Source: Effrenium voratum (taxonomy: Eukaryota > Sar > Dinophyceae > Suessiales > Symbiodiniaceae). From it: a stretch of 64,000 nt of DNA. Shown here piece after piece: positions 33,111 to 45,089 of this stretch. The translations under genes and the position numbers were made by a program. A model generated the notes under the pieces. It was given only the letters and a program-made list of their open reading frames with translations, was not told where the DNA came from and searched no databases. The stretch covers positions 129,001 through 193,000 of the forward strand of contig CAUJNA010003324.1 of assembly GCA_963377175.1 (NCBI GenBank). The letters are read 5' to 3'. Numbering within the stretch: position 1 is the stretch's first letter; each line of letters starts with the position of its first letter.

Positions 33111-34658
33111 AAACTGGTACCCCCAGGCTGAGTACACTGCTTGTTGGAGCAGCTGTTCCCCCAACCAGTTCTGGGTCCAAACGTGAGCAGCAATCGAAAA
33201 GTGGATTCTTGCGACAACAGCGTAATTTATTGTCATGCACCGGACATTTTGCATAGCACACAGCAAAAAAGAACAATACCTGCAACATGTTGACCAGCCT
33301 TGCCTGCAAATGCAGCGTCCTGGCGTCAGTGAGAGCACGTCGAGGGTGACAATCGTTGATGAATCGGACAACATGTCAATAGGACAAACTATGGAGTGCC
33401 CCAAAAGCTCTGCAGAATATCATTTTGCTGTGAGAAGTGCCGAACTGTCCTGTTTGCGGGTCCAGGGCTGTCGCTCCGAGATTGGGAGTCTGCACCGCAT
33501 GCAGGATGTCGCATCCTGCACTGGCTGTTCAGACCAAAGCGTTTACACCCGTGGTGCCTCCACTAAGCCCCTTCCAAAAGATGCCGGAAAGCAACAGAGT
33601 CTATTTTTATCAATATGCGTGGCCCTAATGTGCACAATCAACTAATTCTTTTTGAATCTGCATCACTTGTCCGGAAGCGCCATGGGCAGTGGGGCGAATG
33701 CTGTCGAGGCGCAAAGGAGTTGGGACACCCGCAGCGTACGCAGCGGCTCTCGTACTGGGCGCGGCGCATGGCATCGGCAAGTTGTTAGAAGCGCACCGGC
33801 TAAGTGTCTCGTCTGGTGAAGTGGACGCAATGGGCAAGGCTCTCTTGCTTTTGCCTCCTCCAAGTAAAGCCTGCAAGCCAATCAAGCGGCCATGAACAAG
33901 TGGTTAAACTTGTACATCTTGGCATTCTCGGTAGCCGCAACCTAATGTGTTGAGGCTGGGAGGATGCATCTTGGTGTCATCTCCTCATGCGTGGCAAATT
34001 GCCAGCGCTTCTAGAACTCAATGCACCGTTGTAACAACGCGAATATCAATCAGCCGGTGCTGACACATAGTTTGCTCACGGCACAATTTGCAGCGGCGTG
34101 ATGCTAACGCTACTTGCTATTTGCCAACTGGTCTGCTAACGAAGCAAGCTTGGGCCAAAGGAAAGCCGCCGAGTTCAGCATTTCGCACCGCACTTCAGGG
34201 CCTCAGAGGCTTCCCCACACCCACACGAGAACCAAGTGCTTGGACACAAGATATCTGCCTGCAAGGAATGTTCCGGTGCAGTGCTGCCGGTGATGCTACG
34301 GAAACGCTTCAACACCGTGATACGATTTTCACGTTGGCTCGCTTGGCGACATGCCTGGCAATCTGCATGCTGTGGCATTGCCAGAGTGAAACATGGTTCA
34401 ACGCAACTTTAGGCACTGCATGGAAAGAATGATGGCTGCCATGGACCCAGCTCAAGCAAATCTTCCTGAGTTGCATCTAGCTCAAAAATATGCGCTCTAC
34501 TCATCAAAGCCATCATTATTTCCCAGTGACTGCGAACAACAATTTGTAGCACATGCAGCCGCAAGGTCTCCATGACAAACACCAGCAGCATCACCTTTGC
34601 TGCGTTTCAATGTCCCTCTCTGTCTGCATATCCGTAAAGCACATGTACTTGCCAGTCT
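33111..34658. other. Unassigned
   Basis: Near 33690-33890 both strands have similar open frames and the coding strand cannot be decided. Nothing else is clear. Confidence 0.4.
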
Positions 34659-34695
34659 CTCTCTCTCTCTCTCTCTCTCCCCCTCTCTTTCTCTC
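34659..34695. repeat. CT dinucleotide microsatellite
   Basis: (TC)n of about 10 units followed by a C/T-rich tail. Confidence 0.95.
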
Positions 34696-34901
34696 CTGCT
34701 CTGATGATACTCTCAGTTGCTGGGTTTCAGATGTGATAAGAAAGCTGCCGGTTTCCTTCACACAAAACATAACTTTGCAGTCACACACACACCTGTGCGC
34801 CATTGGGTAACACATGAAGCGTAATCTTGATATGTGCGCGGAACCGCGCCTTTTGGTGGAGCCACCGGCGAATCCGCCTGAAATCCCAAGCCGTATCCAG
34901 T

Positions 34902-35250
34902 TTACAAGCTACTCATAGAACGCCAGTCTGTCTTGGTGTGACACATTTCGACTACTGTCAAAAACAATTGGGCAAGTAGGCTGATCAGCTGGTACTTCTG
35001 ACATGGCAAGAGAAGTTGATCAGCAATGCAGAATGTATCCATCACAAGCTTCCACTTGGGCAAGCATATCAAGGCCTGTCTCAACAAAAGATGAAATAGC
35101 GATCTCTAAAGACATGGGCTCACATGCAATCTGAGCTGCCGCCGAGTCAAGTGCCTTCAAAGGCAGCCTGTCAGAAGCGGCGTGACAGGAAATTAAGCAG
35201 GAGCAACAAAAAGTAATGCAACGGCTCGAGTCCAAACGCCTTCCGGAAAT
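34902..35250 (-). CDS. Candidate coding segment, frame unclear
   Basis: Minus-strand reading PLKALDSAAAQIACEPMSLE, ISSFVETGLDMLAQVEACDG runs into a stop near 35020. A second frame, DQLLLPCQKYQLISLLAQLF, continues from the same place. Either an intron or a single-base frame break separates them. No domain recognised. Confidence 0.33.
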
Positions 35251-36730
35251 GTTCAAATTGGCTCTTCCTCTCCTGGCAATCAGGAATTGAAGCAATGAAC
35301 GCGACTCGTAAACATCAAAACAGCTGTGTGCTTGAGTGATGCTCAAAGCATCTCCTCCCGGCATTCTTCAAGCAGCTCATTGACATCCACGCTGGACCTG
35401 CAAGCACGACGAGCAATCCCAGTTCCGAAAGTTCCTTAAATTGACTTTGGTTGCAATGTCACTCAGCAACACACGAACACAAACACCAACAAAAAGAGGG
35501 TGTGGAGCCAGTGATAGTCCTGAACCCGGCAGCTGAGCTCAGCACTCCTCCTGTATGGTATCGACGTCAGTTGCATCCTGCAGCTTCGCTGTGTCTCTCT
35601 CCAAATAGATACAGTACCAAGCTTCCCCACAACCAAACACACAAGTAGCGGTCGGACACGTTTGGGCCAAACTGTAAGCAATACGAAACAAAAGCTGGCA
35701 TAGAAACAATAACACGTCTTCCTAAGCAGACAACCATGCAAGTCACATCCGGAACATGGTAGAGAGAAGTCTCTTTCTCTTGACTTACATTCATGGGATG
35801 GGCTATCGCCATGAGTGGGGTCCCATATTATGCGTTTCGGGAAGTTCATGTCATTCAGGAGCTAGTCAATGAACTTCCAAACTGCGACATTTGACAAAAA
35901 CAAACCACCAATTCACAAAAGCTCCAATCAACACATCACCAGTCACCTGGAAGACCAAAGCAAAGCAACTTGACGAACCCAGCAAGAGCTCCGCGAGACG
36001 GTCGTTTCAAACGGGACACTTGTTGTTTGACCCTCTGCAAATGATGCAAATGCTATTCCAGTACATGCACATGGCAGGTTTCGCCTCCTCCTGGTCAAAG
36101 ATGGGTGCATGGCGCTTGAAGCCTTGCTTTCGGAAGTTGGTACTCCTTCGTTCCAGGCAGCAAGAAAGGAAAACTGTTTCCTGCTGCTTCCATCAACTGC
36201 CACTTACTTGGCAGGTACCGTTGTTTTGGCCCTTGGAGGGCCATGGAGCGCTGGAAAGTCCAAAAGGCTCACGCTGCTGTCTGCAGACATCGCAATGGTC
36301 CTTTGGTGGCAGCTCAATCGCCACGTGGTTGACGAAGCGACCTAAATGTCCAAAGTGAGCGTGGCCTCTGAATGATGATATAAGTTGTGAAGAGGCCAGC
36401 ATCCGCCTATGCCCCGTAATTTTGTAAATGGCAAAGCATGCAAAAGCGGAGCTGCTATTCCTATGACAGTGACACTAGGGATACGTACATTGCCTGCAAA
36501 GGCTTAGGTTACGGTTTCTTGCAAGACATCATAGTTAAATATATCATGATCACGGCGCAACACGGTCTTTGACCTTTGGACAGAGTAATTATGCATAACT
36601 GCGCACTTGCTGGGTGACCAACTATGAGGTTCTCCCTCAAGCACACTAGGAGCTGCTTGGCGCACCCCGACGTGCAGGCACTTTAGCATGGTGGTCAACA
36701 AAAGAGTCGAGTGCGCCAGTCCCGTCTTCA
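35251..36730. other. Unassigned
   Basis: Near 36110-36345 both strands have readable frames. No motif or border decides between them. Confidence 0.4.
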
Positions 36731-37254
36731 ACCCTGGATGGCGCTAAAAGGCGACACCGCACTCGCAATCACAAACAAGCCCCGGAATGCCAACATGCTG
36801 TGGGCCAAGGTCCATGCATATTCCTGCACAACATCCAGCAGCTTCCTCCGCGTGTAGCTTTTGGAAATCAGCCGCAACAATGACAGGAAAGCGTGATCTT
36901 TCTCAAAAATCAAATACGACCTGTGACTTGTGCAAACTGGTTTCAATCAACACAACATGAAAGGAACCGAGCTCAGCAGCGCTGTGAAGGAATGCAGTCT
37001 CATCCTCAGCAGCCCTAGCCAGCTTCAACACAAACAGTGACCAATCCTGGTAGCCTAGTGCTTCACGATGGCAGGTGCAGTGCGCTAAGGTCAGGCCACA
37101 TCAAGTCCATGTACTCTTGTCTGCTCCCCAAAGCTCCAACAATGCTCCGCAGCTCCACTGCCATCCCTGACTCACACGAAGGTTGCGGCAGGTGCTTTTG
37201 ACCAAAGCCCCTCCTCGGCAGCTTTGCAAAATCTGCACTGGTGATGAAGAACAC
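36731..37254 (-). pseudogene. Minus-strand coding segment with two frame breaks
   Basis: Three successive minus-strand frames form one protein-like series. They are ITSADFAKLPRRGFGQKHLP to MDLMWPDLSALHL (37254-37070), GYQDWSLFVLKLARAAEDET to VVLIETSLHKSQ (37050-36905), and EKDHAFLSLLRLISKSYTRR to LLDVVQEYAWTLAHSML (36905-36750). The first break needs one extra C removed near 37066; the second needs one T removed from a five-T run near 36900. No room exists for introns. It is either an eroding gene or sequence with base-level errors. Function not recognised. Confidence 0.45.
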
Positions 37255-37800
37255 CTATGCGGTTTCAAGCGAATCCCATAAGATTCACAGCTTAGGAGTT
37301 GCACAGCTCAAATCTCACTTCCTGAGTGGACTAGCCGCAAAAAGTCTGAACTGTTTATTTGCCACTAAAATGGTCTTTCCACAAAGTGTTGAGAAACGGG
37401 TTCGGTGCCCTTGTATTTGTCCATCTTGACGACTTACGATATGCCAAATTACTTTGCACGCCGTCGATCAAACCGCTAGCCCTCGCAAGGTTCAATACGA
37501 GTGGAAGGAATCGACAAGCGCGGAAGCCACAAAGCACTCTATATTTTGCAGCATGGCAAAGCATTCTCTGACATACATCTCGCAATGCGTAGAACAATGG
37601 CGAGATTTGTACAGTACTTCACTCTTCCTGCTACAGGCATGAGCGCCAGGTGTAGAGTCCCAGTCCCAGTTCACTTGACTGATCGGATAACCCAGCGGCA
37701 AGCAGCAAAACTGATGCCCTTTCCTGAAATCTGGAGCCCACCAACAAGCTGAACATCAACCAGTCGAGCGACCTGCACCACACCCTTGTTCAAAACACAC
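37255..37800. other. Coding strand ambiguous
   Basis: 37359-37597 is open on both strands (plus GALVFVHLDDLRYAKLL; minus LNLARASGLIDGVQSNLAYR). Context on the minus strand favours the latter, weakly. Confidence 0.3.
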
Positions 37801-37933
37801 CTTTTGCCGTGAAGCGACATTCCATCCACGATGATACTTTCTTATTATGATTAGATTGCCATCCAAATTTCTCTCAAGCTCCTGGATTGCTCTTGCACGA
37901 CCCCGAGTCTCAAAATAGAAGAACAGCTTGCAC
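37801..37933 (-). CDS. Candidate internal exon, function unknown
   Basis: Borders are good on both sides: acceptor gcgtcacag before 37933 and donor caaaag|gtgtgt after 37801. The 133-bp segment reads CKLFFYFETRGRARAIQELE then NLDGNLIIIRKYHRGWNVAS, strongly protein-like. It probably belongs to the same gene as the segments at 38003-38175 and 36731-37254. No family recognised. Confidence 0.5.
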
Positions 37934-38002
37934 CTGTGACGCAATTCGGATAAGGTCAAAGCATCGCGCCATTTTTTTACACGAAGCGCACCACATATTC
38001 AC

Positions 38003-38175
38003 CAACGATGACAAGCACAGTTGAACGAAATACAAAGTTCACAATCAAGAGCGCAAATGCTCGCAACTTTGGGTTCGGTGCCTGCCCTTGTGCCTCGCAT
38101 ATGGGCGAAGTCACCCGCACTGTGAAGGGTTCTGGCGCTGGGAACGGCAAGGAGCCGAACCTCAGCACGAGAACT
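38003..38175 (-). CDS. Candidate exon with hydrophobic end
   Basis: Minus-strand reading LRFGSLPFPAPEPFTVRVTS then KLRAFALLIVNFVFRSTVLV ends at a GT donor (gttg|gtgaat). The last 20 residues could be a membrane helix. A 69-bp intron to the next candidate exon would fit by size, but the reading phases I choose do not join cleanly, so at least one border is wrong. Confidence 0.38.
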
Positions 38176-38220
38176 CACTGCGGTTTGTGGTCGTTCATGA
38201 GCAACTCCAAAGCAGGGAGC

Positions 38221-38400
38221 TCAAATGTTAAGTAGAAAAAGCAGCATGTCAGCATGCTTCAGCATTTGGCAGAAGTGTTTGAGATGCTGGTAGCCTTGCA
38301 CCAGCCCAAAATACACTGGTCGTTGAATCTGAAGCTGCCCAGGCACTTCAAGCATTGTAGCTTCCGACAGGCGTAGTTGCCATGTCTCGCCTTCAACACT
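38221..38400 (-). CDS. Candidate exon, function unknown
   Basis: Minus-strand reading GSVEGETWQLRLSEATMLEV, PGQLQIQRPVYFGLVQGYQH then a helical LKHFCQMLKHADMLLFLLNI and a stop. Likely acceptor ggttttag near 38401. Strong protein-like composition. Its order relative to 38003-38175 suggests an upstream exon whose donor lies before the stop. Confidence 0.42.
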   Translation of the reverse strand, partial: SVEGETWQLRLSEATMLEVPGQLQIQRPVYFGLVQGYQHLKHFCQMLKHADMLLFLLNI

Positions 38401-40499
38401 GCCTAAAACCTTGCTGAAATCTGAAATGCAGTTTCCCTCTAATTGGCAACTAAAACGACTTGGAGCAAGAACCATACTTATTCAACTGATGAAATCGCAC
38501 CTCCTCCGTAAAATTGAATTAGTGTCTAACCAGGCAAGGTCAGCCCTCTTCCAAGGAAGTGAGGCAATTCCGCGGAGTCATTGCTGGCATCAGCAAATAC
38601 GAACAGTGTAGGCAAGAAGGTCCATCCAATTGAGACATGCCCAGGTGCTACAAGTACATGCAGGCCGCAATGCCACGTTGCAAGCAATAGACCAATGCAC
38701 CGCTTGAAGCAGCGGTTTATGGAAACGATCGAATTCCTTCCTGGGCTTCTTCATAGCTTGGGGTCCCAGCACGCCCCCGACCACCAGCACCCCGCGTCGG
38801 CTCATAACGCCATTGGGGTTGGAGTCGTTCGCCTGGCAAGCACATTACCCAGAATGCCCATCTGGCTGCGACAGGCACGGAAACTGCGCACAACATATTG
38901 GATAACAGGAAAGCAGCGGGATGTGTATGCAAATCCAGCACCCGATGAGAGAATAGCTGGTGGGTCAATGCGTCAACCCACGGGCCAATAACAGGAACAA
39001 TATGCATTCGGTGTTGGGCCCCACGAGCCTAGTGGCTCATGTTAGCTAGCAAACACAGGACTGCTTTCGTAAGAATGTTTCTCAAGTCGCGGAAACAAAA
39101 AGTTCAGTAGGGATTCAAACATTCTCTTGTTGGTTCAGAGTCAACAACCCATCCCAAGGTACGAAGCAATAAATATACATGCTATGCCACCCCCAAGCCC
39201 TGCCAACACTAGACGGGTGCCCACAAAATCACAGTAGCAGACCGATACTAAACTGATACTCAAATCAATACTAAGACCAGAACCACACCAGTACAAAGTC
39301 AACGCCAAGCCAACGGAAATGACTGTACACAGTACTCACTGAATGATATGCGATGGGGAATCTCCGAACATGTGCTTAAGGGTAGGGAACTGCGAAAAAA
39401 CAAGCGGCACTCCATGCACCAGTACTGAGCAACATTGGAACAATTCTAGTCACTAGAAAAGGCCTAGAAACGAACTGGGCGTCAGAGGAGGGCTCAATCA
39501 TTCTTAGTACTACTGTTTGGCTTTGAAATTTGGTCGACAACTATACACTGAAGGTGACAAAAAACGAGGATACTTGGTAGACACTTTGGACAAATCCGGA
39601 GCAATTAACCAGGACTTTGGCAGCTCAAAGCTGCAACCGTTGTGAAACCTATTCATTGCACAACGCCTGGTGGAGGCATCGCTGGCAATGCACGACTTGC
39701 TTTGCAACTCGTGCCCAGCAAATGCCTGGCTAGGGAGTGGGAAACAACAACAACAACATGACTACATTGGTTGCTCAAATCACTTCGACAACTGGTTGCA
39801 CTCCCAAGCTAATGCAGGAATGCACTATCCGAGCCCTAACTGAGCAGCTTGGCCGAGCTACAAGCTTTGCAGGTGGCCATCTTCTTGAACCTCAGAACGG
39901 CTGCATCAATTGCATGCCTCAGGCCGCCTGGCAAATGCAAGCTTCACGTCTCTGCCATCACTTTGCTGCCGCCCGTGACCTGGGAACAGGGCCGTGCATC
40001 AGGTCGTCAGGTCGTCGCCTCGCGCACGCGGCTCATTGAGAATTGCGAGACCTCTGGAGTTCTTTGAGCACCGTCCAATTCAAGTGCTCCCACCTCGGAG
40101 AGAGCTCTCAAAGTCATCGTCTTCTGGCTCTTCATCCTCACGGTGCTTCTTGCCATTGTGGCTTCCAGCTGGGGACCCAACTATGCAACTGTTGACAGAG
40201 ACATGCATGAACTGCACGTTGAGCGCCTTCAACGGGCAGCACACATTGTGAATCATCCCTCACGTTTGATTTCATTTCCGGCATGTTGCCTGATCCTTTT
40301 CTTCATCATTTTTTTCAAAACATGCGCTTGTGCCAATACGTGTGTGCGTGTGTGTGTGTGTGATGTCGGTTCAATGTACAATGTTGTCATTTCGTTGCTT
40401 CTCATCGTGTTAATAAAGCCCTGCACTCGTGCTGAACAATAATGAGTATCAAGTGCCACGGTGTGGACGCTGTGCTTTCATCAATGCTAAACCAACTGA
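38401..40499. other. Mostly unassigned
   Basis: A possible minus-strand exon (GLRHAIDAAVLRFKKMATCK, about 39840-39930) follows a fair acceptor. 39230-39510 has loose gatactaa/cagtactgag repeats. A GT run lies at 40338-40362. Nothing is firm. Confidence 0.35.
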
Positions 40500-42045
40500 A
40501 GGAGCATCTCAAGAGCTAGGACACGAGACAGGGAGAGTACCTCGCCACCATCGGTTCACCCTTGATTTGTGGCTGGCTTCCACGGTTGGGGTACATCCTG
40601 GATACAGCTGAGGAAGGAAAGGGAAAGCCATGCATCTCTCATTCTTGTTCCACATCTCAAAGTAATTCCATGCGATGTGGGTAGGTGTGAGAGAGAAAGG
40701 AACGGCGGCAGAGTTGAGACTCTAGGAAAAACCCTTGCTTTCCCCACCTCCCTTTATCTACAGCATATGTGATGTCTCTAGGATTCCTTTCGTACAACAT
40801 CAATCTCATGTGGTGGGTCTGGTAATTATAGCGGATAGGTGTTAACCGTTCACTCACTTATCATCTCATTCTACCTGGAGACATGTTCTTCCTCTCATTC
40901 AATCCTTCTAGTGGATTGGAGGAGGAAGGAAGGGTTAAGCCGCCCCAGCCTCTTTGCACGGCTGTGAACGAAGGGAGTGGGGAAACCCGTCCCTTTTTGG
41001 TCGTAATGGCGGGTGATCTAAGGGACATATCTCTGAATGGAGTTCCTGTCACTGGTCTGTGGGTGAGTGAGGGAGTGAGGAGAGAGAAAGTGACGGAACG
41101 GAGCGGCTTAATCCCCCAGCCTATGCTCTCCCGCACGCAGCTGAGCCGCTATGACGCGAAGACTAACTAGAAAGGCTTAGGCGAAGGGACGAGCTATCTC
41201 TTTCTCCCGTCCGTCCCTTCCTTGTCCTACTGTTACAGCAAATTTTCTCATCACCAGCTATTTACTTTCATGATCTTGTTTACGAGCTGGTGATCGCTGT
41301 CCTCTGTCCTAGCTCTTCGGATTCATTCTGGAGGAGACGGTGGGAAGAGGGAAAACCCTAGACCAGACGGTGAGGAGAATGACCTATTTGCTGTTGATGA
41401 TTGATAGGCTTGAAAGTGCACAGATGTGAAGGAGAAAGGAATGGCTCTGGGACTGCCTTCATGCAACCCAACATAGATCATGTTGAAGCGGGGAGGTGGG
41501 GAAGTCAAGGGTTAAGCGATGGTGGCTACAGTTGGGGCAGAGACGTCCCAAAGGCGAGAGTACAGACACAAAGAACCATTGCTTGTCTTCGTGCGGCCGC
41601 ATTTAGGATAAAACCCTGGAAACATCGTCCCAACAGATTAACTCTGAGAGCCAGCCAAGAGCGAGTGAAGTGAGCCGGAAAAGAGACCCATCCATGAGAT
41701 TCACCTATAGCCGGCTTATCCACTTTTTTGGGATCACCTTCCTGCATCAGGGCTACCACCATGTACTACCTTCGGATTTGGACCGGCTGGAGGTGAGAGA
41801 AAGAGAGAGACGAGCGAATCGACGGTGCACCCCTTCCTTGGTTTCTTCTCAGTACTAAATAAGATTCAAGATGTACATGTTATGCCGTTTATTTCGTCTC
41901 AAATCAAGGGTTTTATGGCTGGTCACGTCCCTTCGCTCGCTCTTCACCATTCACTCGTTCTACATGAGTCTCTAGACCAGACGGTGAGGGGAATCAACAG
42001 CTGGAGAATCATCTCTGTATCCCTTCAGCTCGAGAGGGCGGCTTT
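40500..42045. other. Purine-rich compositional island
   Basis: The sequence style changes here: long G/A-rich runs and a recurring gagagaaaggaa-type motif near 40688, 41075, 41427 and 41795, roughly 360-380 bp apart. ctagaccagacggtgagg occurs at both 41359 and 41972. The short frames inside show no domains. It may be an old degenerate tandem repeat or an insert of foreign origin. Confidence 0.5.
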
Positions 42046-42047
42046 AT

Positions 42048-42182
42048 CCCGACAAGCGCGTTGGATATCGTGCCCCGACAACTAGGGAGGAACTCTCGAC
42101 AAGCGCAGGGGTTGAACCCTCGACAAGCCTGCGGGTGAATTCCCGACAACGCACTGCGCCTGAATCACGACAAGCGAGTGCC
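42048..42182. repeat. Degenerate 24-bp CGACAAGC repeat
   Basis: Five or six units starting cgacaag or cgacaac, each ending near gaatt or gaaccct, spaced 23-25 bp. Confidence 0.75.
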
Positions 42183-42452
42183 TGCTTGCATGGGTGTGTG
42201 TGGGCGCGCGTGTGTGTCTGTGTGCGTGTGTGTGGTGTGTATGTGCGTGTGCGCGCAAGCGAGTGTGGTGTGTGAGTGGGTGGGTGGGTGGGTGTGAGCG
42301 TGTGCGTGCGCCGCTGCGTGCGCCATGTGCGTGTGCGTGTGCGTGTGCGTGTGCCTGTGCGTGTGCGTGTGTGAGTGGGTGGGTGGGTGGGTGGGTGGGT
42401 GGGTAGGTGGCTGGGTGGGTGTGTGTGTGTGGGTGCCTGCGCGCGCGCGGTT
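42183..42452. repeat. GT / GTGG simple sequence
   Basis: A long stretch of tgtgcg and gtgggtgg units. It gives poly Cys-Val frames on plus and His/Thr/Pro frames on minus, which are not genes. Confidence 0.95.
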
Positions 42453-43019
42453 GCAAAGAGTGGAAAGGGTCTTCTTCCATCAACAAGCATCCACCCGAGG
42501 TCCCATCAATATTTGTTGCTTTCCCCGATTGCATTGCTTCCCTGATTGGACGCTGTGGCTCGTCTTTTGGCGCAGCTTTTTGGCCTCGACTTTTAGCTCT
42601 TTGGCCGTGGGCTGGGGCTGAAGTTGGCTTCAACTTTCAGGCCCAGCCGTCCTTCCATCCTGGCCAAGCTCAGCAACGCGTGCTTTGGCTGAACTCACAG
42701 GGGAAGCCGGTCTTTTTCTCTTTCATGTCTTTCACATCTCTCGCGCAAAGGATTGAATTGCAATCAATGTCCTCACCTCTCTCTCCGTCTCTCTCTCTCT
42801 CTCCTTCTTTTCTGCAACCTGGACCTTTCACATGAGCAGCAGTCAAAACATTTCGTATAATTCTATTGACATTACTTAAGGGGTATCGTTTTTTTGCGTC
42901 CTCCTATCGTTCTTGAAGGTTTTTGCGGCGTTGCAAAAATCGCTCTTCGTATCTCAAGAAAGTATACCTGCGGGAGACAAACCTTATCAACACCGTTGCA
43001 CAGTATCTGGCAAAACAGA
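42453..43019. other. No recognisable gene; short CT run
   Basis: A (CT)n run at about 42780-42804. Nothing else supported. Confidence 0.5.
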
Positions 43020-43290
43020 CATGCAAAGTACGCTTTCCTTGCTCCAGCTCGCAAATTGTGACTTTTTAGTACAAGTGCAATACCCAGAGAAAACTTCCCA
43101 GCTCCAGCCCGAACATGTCAAGTTTTCAGAACAAGTGCAGTATGCGAAGTACACTTCCCCTGCTCCAGCTCGAAAATATTGACTTCTCAGCACAAACGCG
43201 GTGCTTGAAGTACGCTTTCCCAGGTCCAACTGCGACATCGCAACTCTTCAGTACAAGTGCAGTATGCAAAGTGCACTTTTCAATTGCTTC
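43020..43290. repeat. 61-bp tandem repeat, orientation 1
   Basis: About four diverged units of 60-62 bp, each with agtacaagtgcagtatgc, aagtacgctttcc and ctccagctcg blocks. The reverse complement of this unit matches the array at 54715-54985. Confidence 0.8.
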
Positions 43291-43584
43291 TTGGTTTCTC
43301 GGCTTCTTGACTTGTAAGCTGCTGCCTGTCTCTGTGCATGTTCCACTGTGTGCTGCAACAATCAATCTCAACCAAATTCAAGGGTAACGTTTCTTTCTGT
43401 TCCCCTGTCGTTTTTTTCAAAGGTATCATGCTGTCCTGAGACACGTGCAGCAAAGCCATGTCATGCCCTAGACTAATTTGCTTTAACATAGGTTTTGACA
43501 GGCACTCACATGACCTTCCAGCTGCCCAAGCAGTTCAATGGTATCCACGCAAGTCATTTGGTCTCATCGCCCTTCAACCATTTT

Positions 43585-43950
43585 GTTTTGGATGGTTGGC
43601 GATTTCAGTGGCAAGCTTGTTTTTGTTTTGGACCCGAAACAACGGAAAAGGAAAGGGGCCTCCTTAGCAACAGCAAAGAGTGCCTTCGGGCTCTGCCAGA
43701 ACCTGCTCTCTGGAATCGGTTGGGGTGCGTCTTTCCGGTGGCAAGCTGTGCTTTTTTGGACCTGAAACAACGCAAAAAGAAAGGGGCTCCACTTAGCAAC
43801 AGCAAAGAATGTTTTCGGGCCCTGCCAGAATCCCCTCTTCCTTGAAAGTCGGCTGGGATGCGTGTTTCTGGTGGCCAGCTGTGCTTTTTTGGGGCTCGAA
43901 ACAACGGAAAAAGAAAGGGGCTCCCTTTAGTCACAGCAAAGAATACTCAA
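43585..43950. repeat. 130-bp tandem repeat, three units
   Basis: Three imperfect units. The shared block (gaaacaacgg then aaaggggc, agcaacagcaaagaat) starts at 43631, 43759 and 43893, spacing 128 and 134 bp. Confidence 0.88.
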
Positions 43951-44198
43951 GTTCCATACATGCGAGGGTGCTCCCTCCAGTTCTTTCAAGACTTCCAGCG
44001 CCCGCGGCATGCATGTCGAGGCACCCACAAAACAGACATCGCAAAAAGAACCCGTGTGTGGCTCAAAACAACGATGACTTCTGCCTGCCAAGTGCTCCCT
44101 TCTCCAACCCCGCACTGCATGGGCGCACAAAGCTGCAAACAAGCAATTTTTACATCGCTTGCGCTCAACCTGCATGCTGGCAAAATGCCGGCACTGAC

Positions 44199-45085
44199 CT
44201 AAGTGGCGCTGACCCGACGTCTCTTGGGCTTCTTCTGAGGTTCCAAGGAATCCTCTTCCGTCTCCGAGCGGACCTCTGCGGCTCGCGGCAGAGGCAGCAA
44301 GCTGTACTTTTTGCAGCCCAAGATCTCGCTGGCCGCGTACATGTGGCAACAGTGGCCCGTCCATTGGAAAAGCGGGCACGAGCAAAACAGCCGCCCGCTT
44401 TGCTGGGGCAAGTGTGGCAGCAAGCAATACTTCTCAAAGAGCTTGCGATACTCGCCGAGTTTGAACTTGCTCTCCGGCGTGATTATGCCTTGAGCAATCA
44501 GCTTTTGCTGGCAGGTCTTCACGTCATGGGCCTGGACAATGAGCAACATCTTTTTCAGTGTCCCTTCTGGTACTTGGACTGGCTTCTGCATGCCCATGCA
44601 CAAGTATCGCCGAGTCACACGGCCAGCATCATCTTTCTCCTCAGCCTTTTTGACAGTTTGCAAGCGCCGAATGCGCGCCTTTTTGACGATGATCCCGATG
44701 GGGGCATAGGTGAATCTCCTCCCTCCTGGCCTGCGCACAACCTTCGACCGCTTTCCAAGCATCCAGTCGTCTGGCGACGTGGGCGCAGGCGTGGCCAGAC
44801 AACCTGGAGGCGCCAGCAAAGTGCCGGGCTTGCAGGTGCGCTCCCCTTCCAGGGGAGAAGCAGTCCACATGGAAACGCAGCGAAGCAGACTGTCTCCAAC
44901 TGCTGCGTGGGTGTTGAGCTTGCTGCCGGTGGCTTTGAGGTCGGCCTTGAATTTCCTGTTCCACTGCTCAATTGGTTGTTGTGTGGGCCCTTGCCCTGGG
45001 CGGGTTCTTCCCTGCGAATTGGCCTGCATGCCGATGTGCCAGCCAGCACTGTACCTTCCATTGCTTTCTGTGACATACGTAGCGA
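44199..45085 (-). CDS. MULE transposase C-terminal segment with SWIM finger
   Basis: Begins just after the T8 run with YVTESNGRYSAGWHIGMQAN and PTQQPIEQWNRKFKADL, a typical post-catalytic block, and ends at a stop after a basic KKPKRRR tail. A SWIM zinc finger, C-x-C-x8-C-x-H (FCSCPLFQWTGHCCHMY), lies about 62 residues from the end. The SWIM domain is a standard C-terminal feature of MULE transposases. Confidence 0.65.
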
Positions 45086-45089
45086 AAAA

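Noticed and set aside
35278..35300. tRNA-like T-arm (cttcaattcctg, minus strand)
   Set aside because: One mismatch in the B box, no A box and no stem; similar weak matches near 14800 and 32098 were also set aside.
39230..39517. Third inverted-repeat element
   Set aside because: acagtag ends are short and poorly matched; similar gatactaa motifs inside make chance pairing likely.
42044..42633. His/Thr/Pro-rich minus-strand frames and Cys/Val-rich plus-strand frames
   Set aside because: Translation of GT/GTGG simple sequence.
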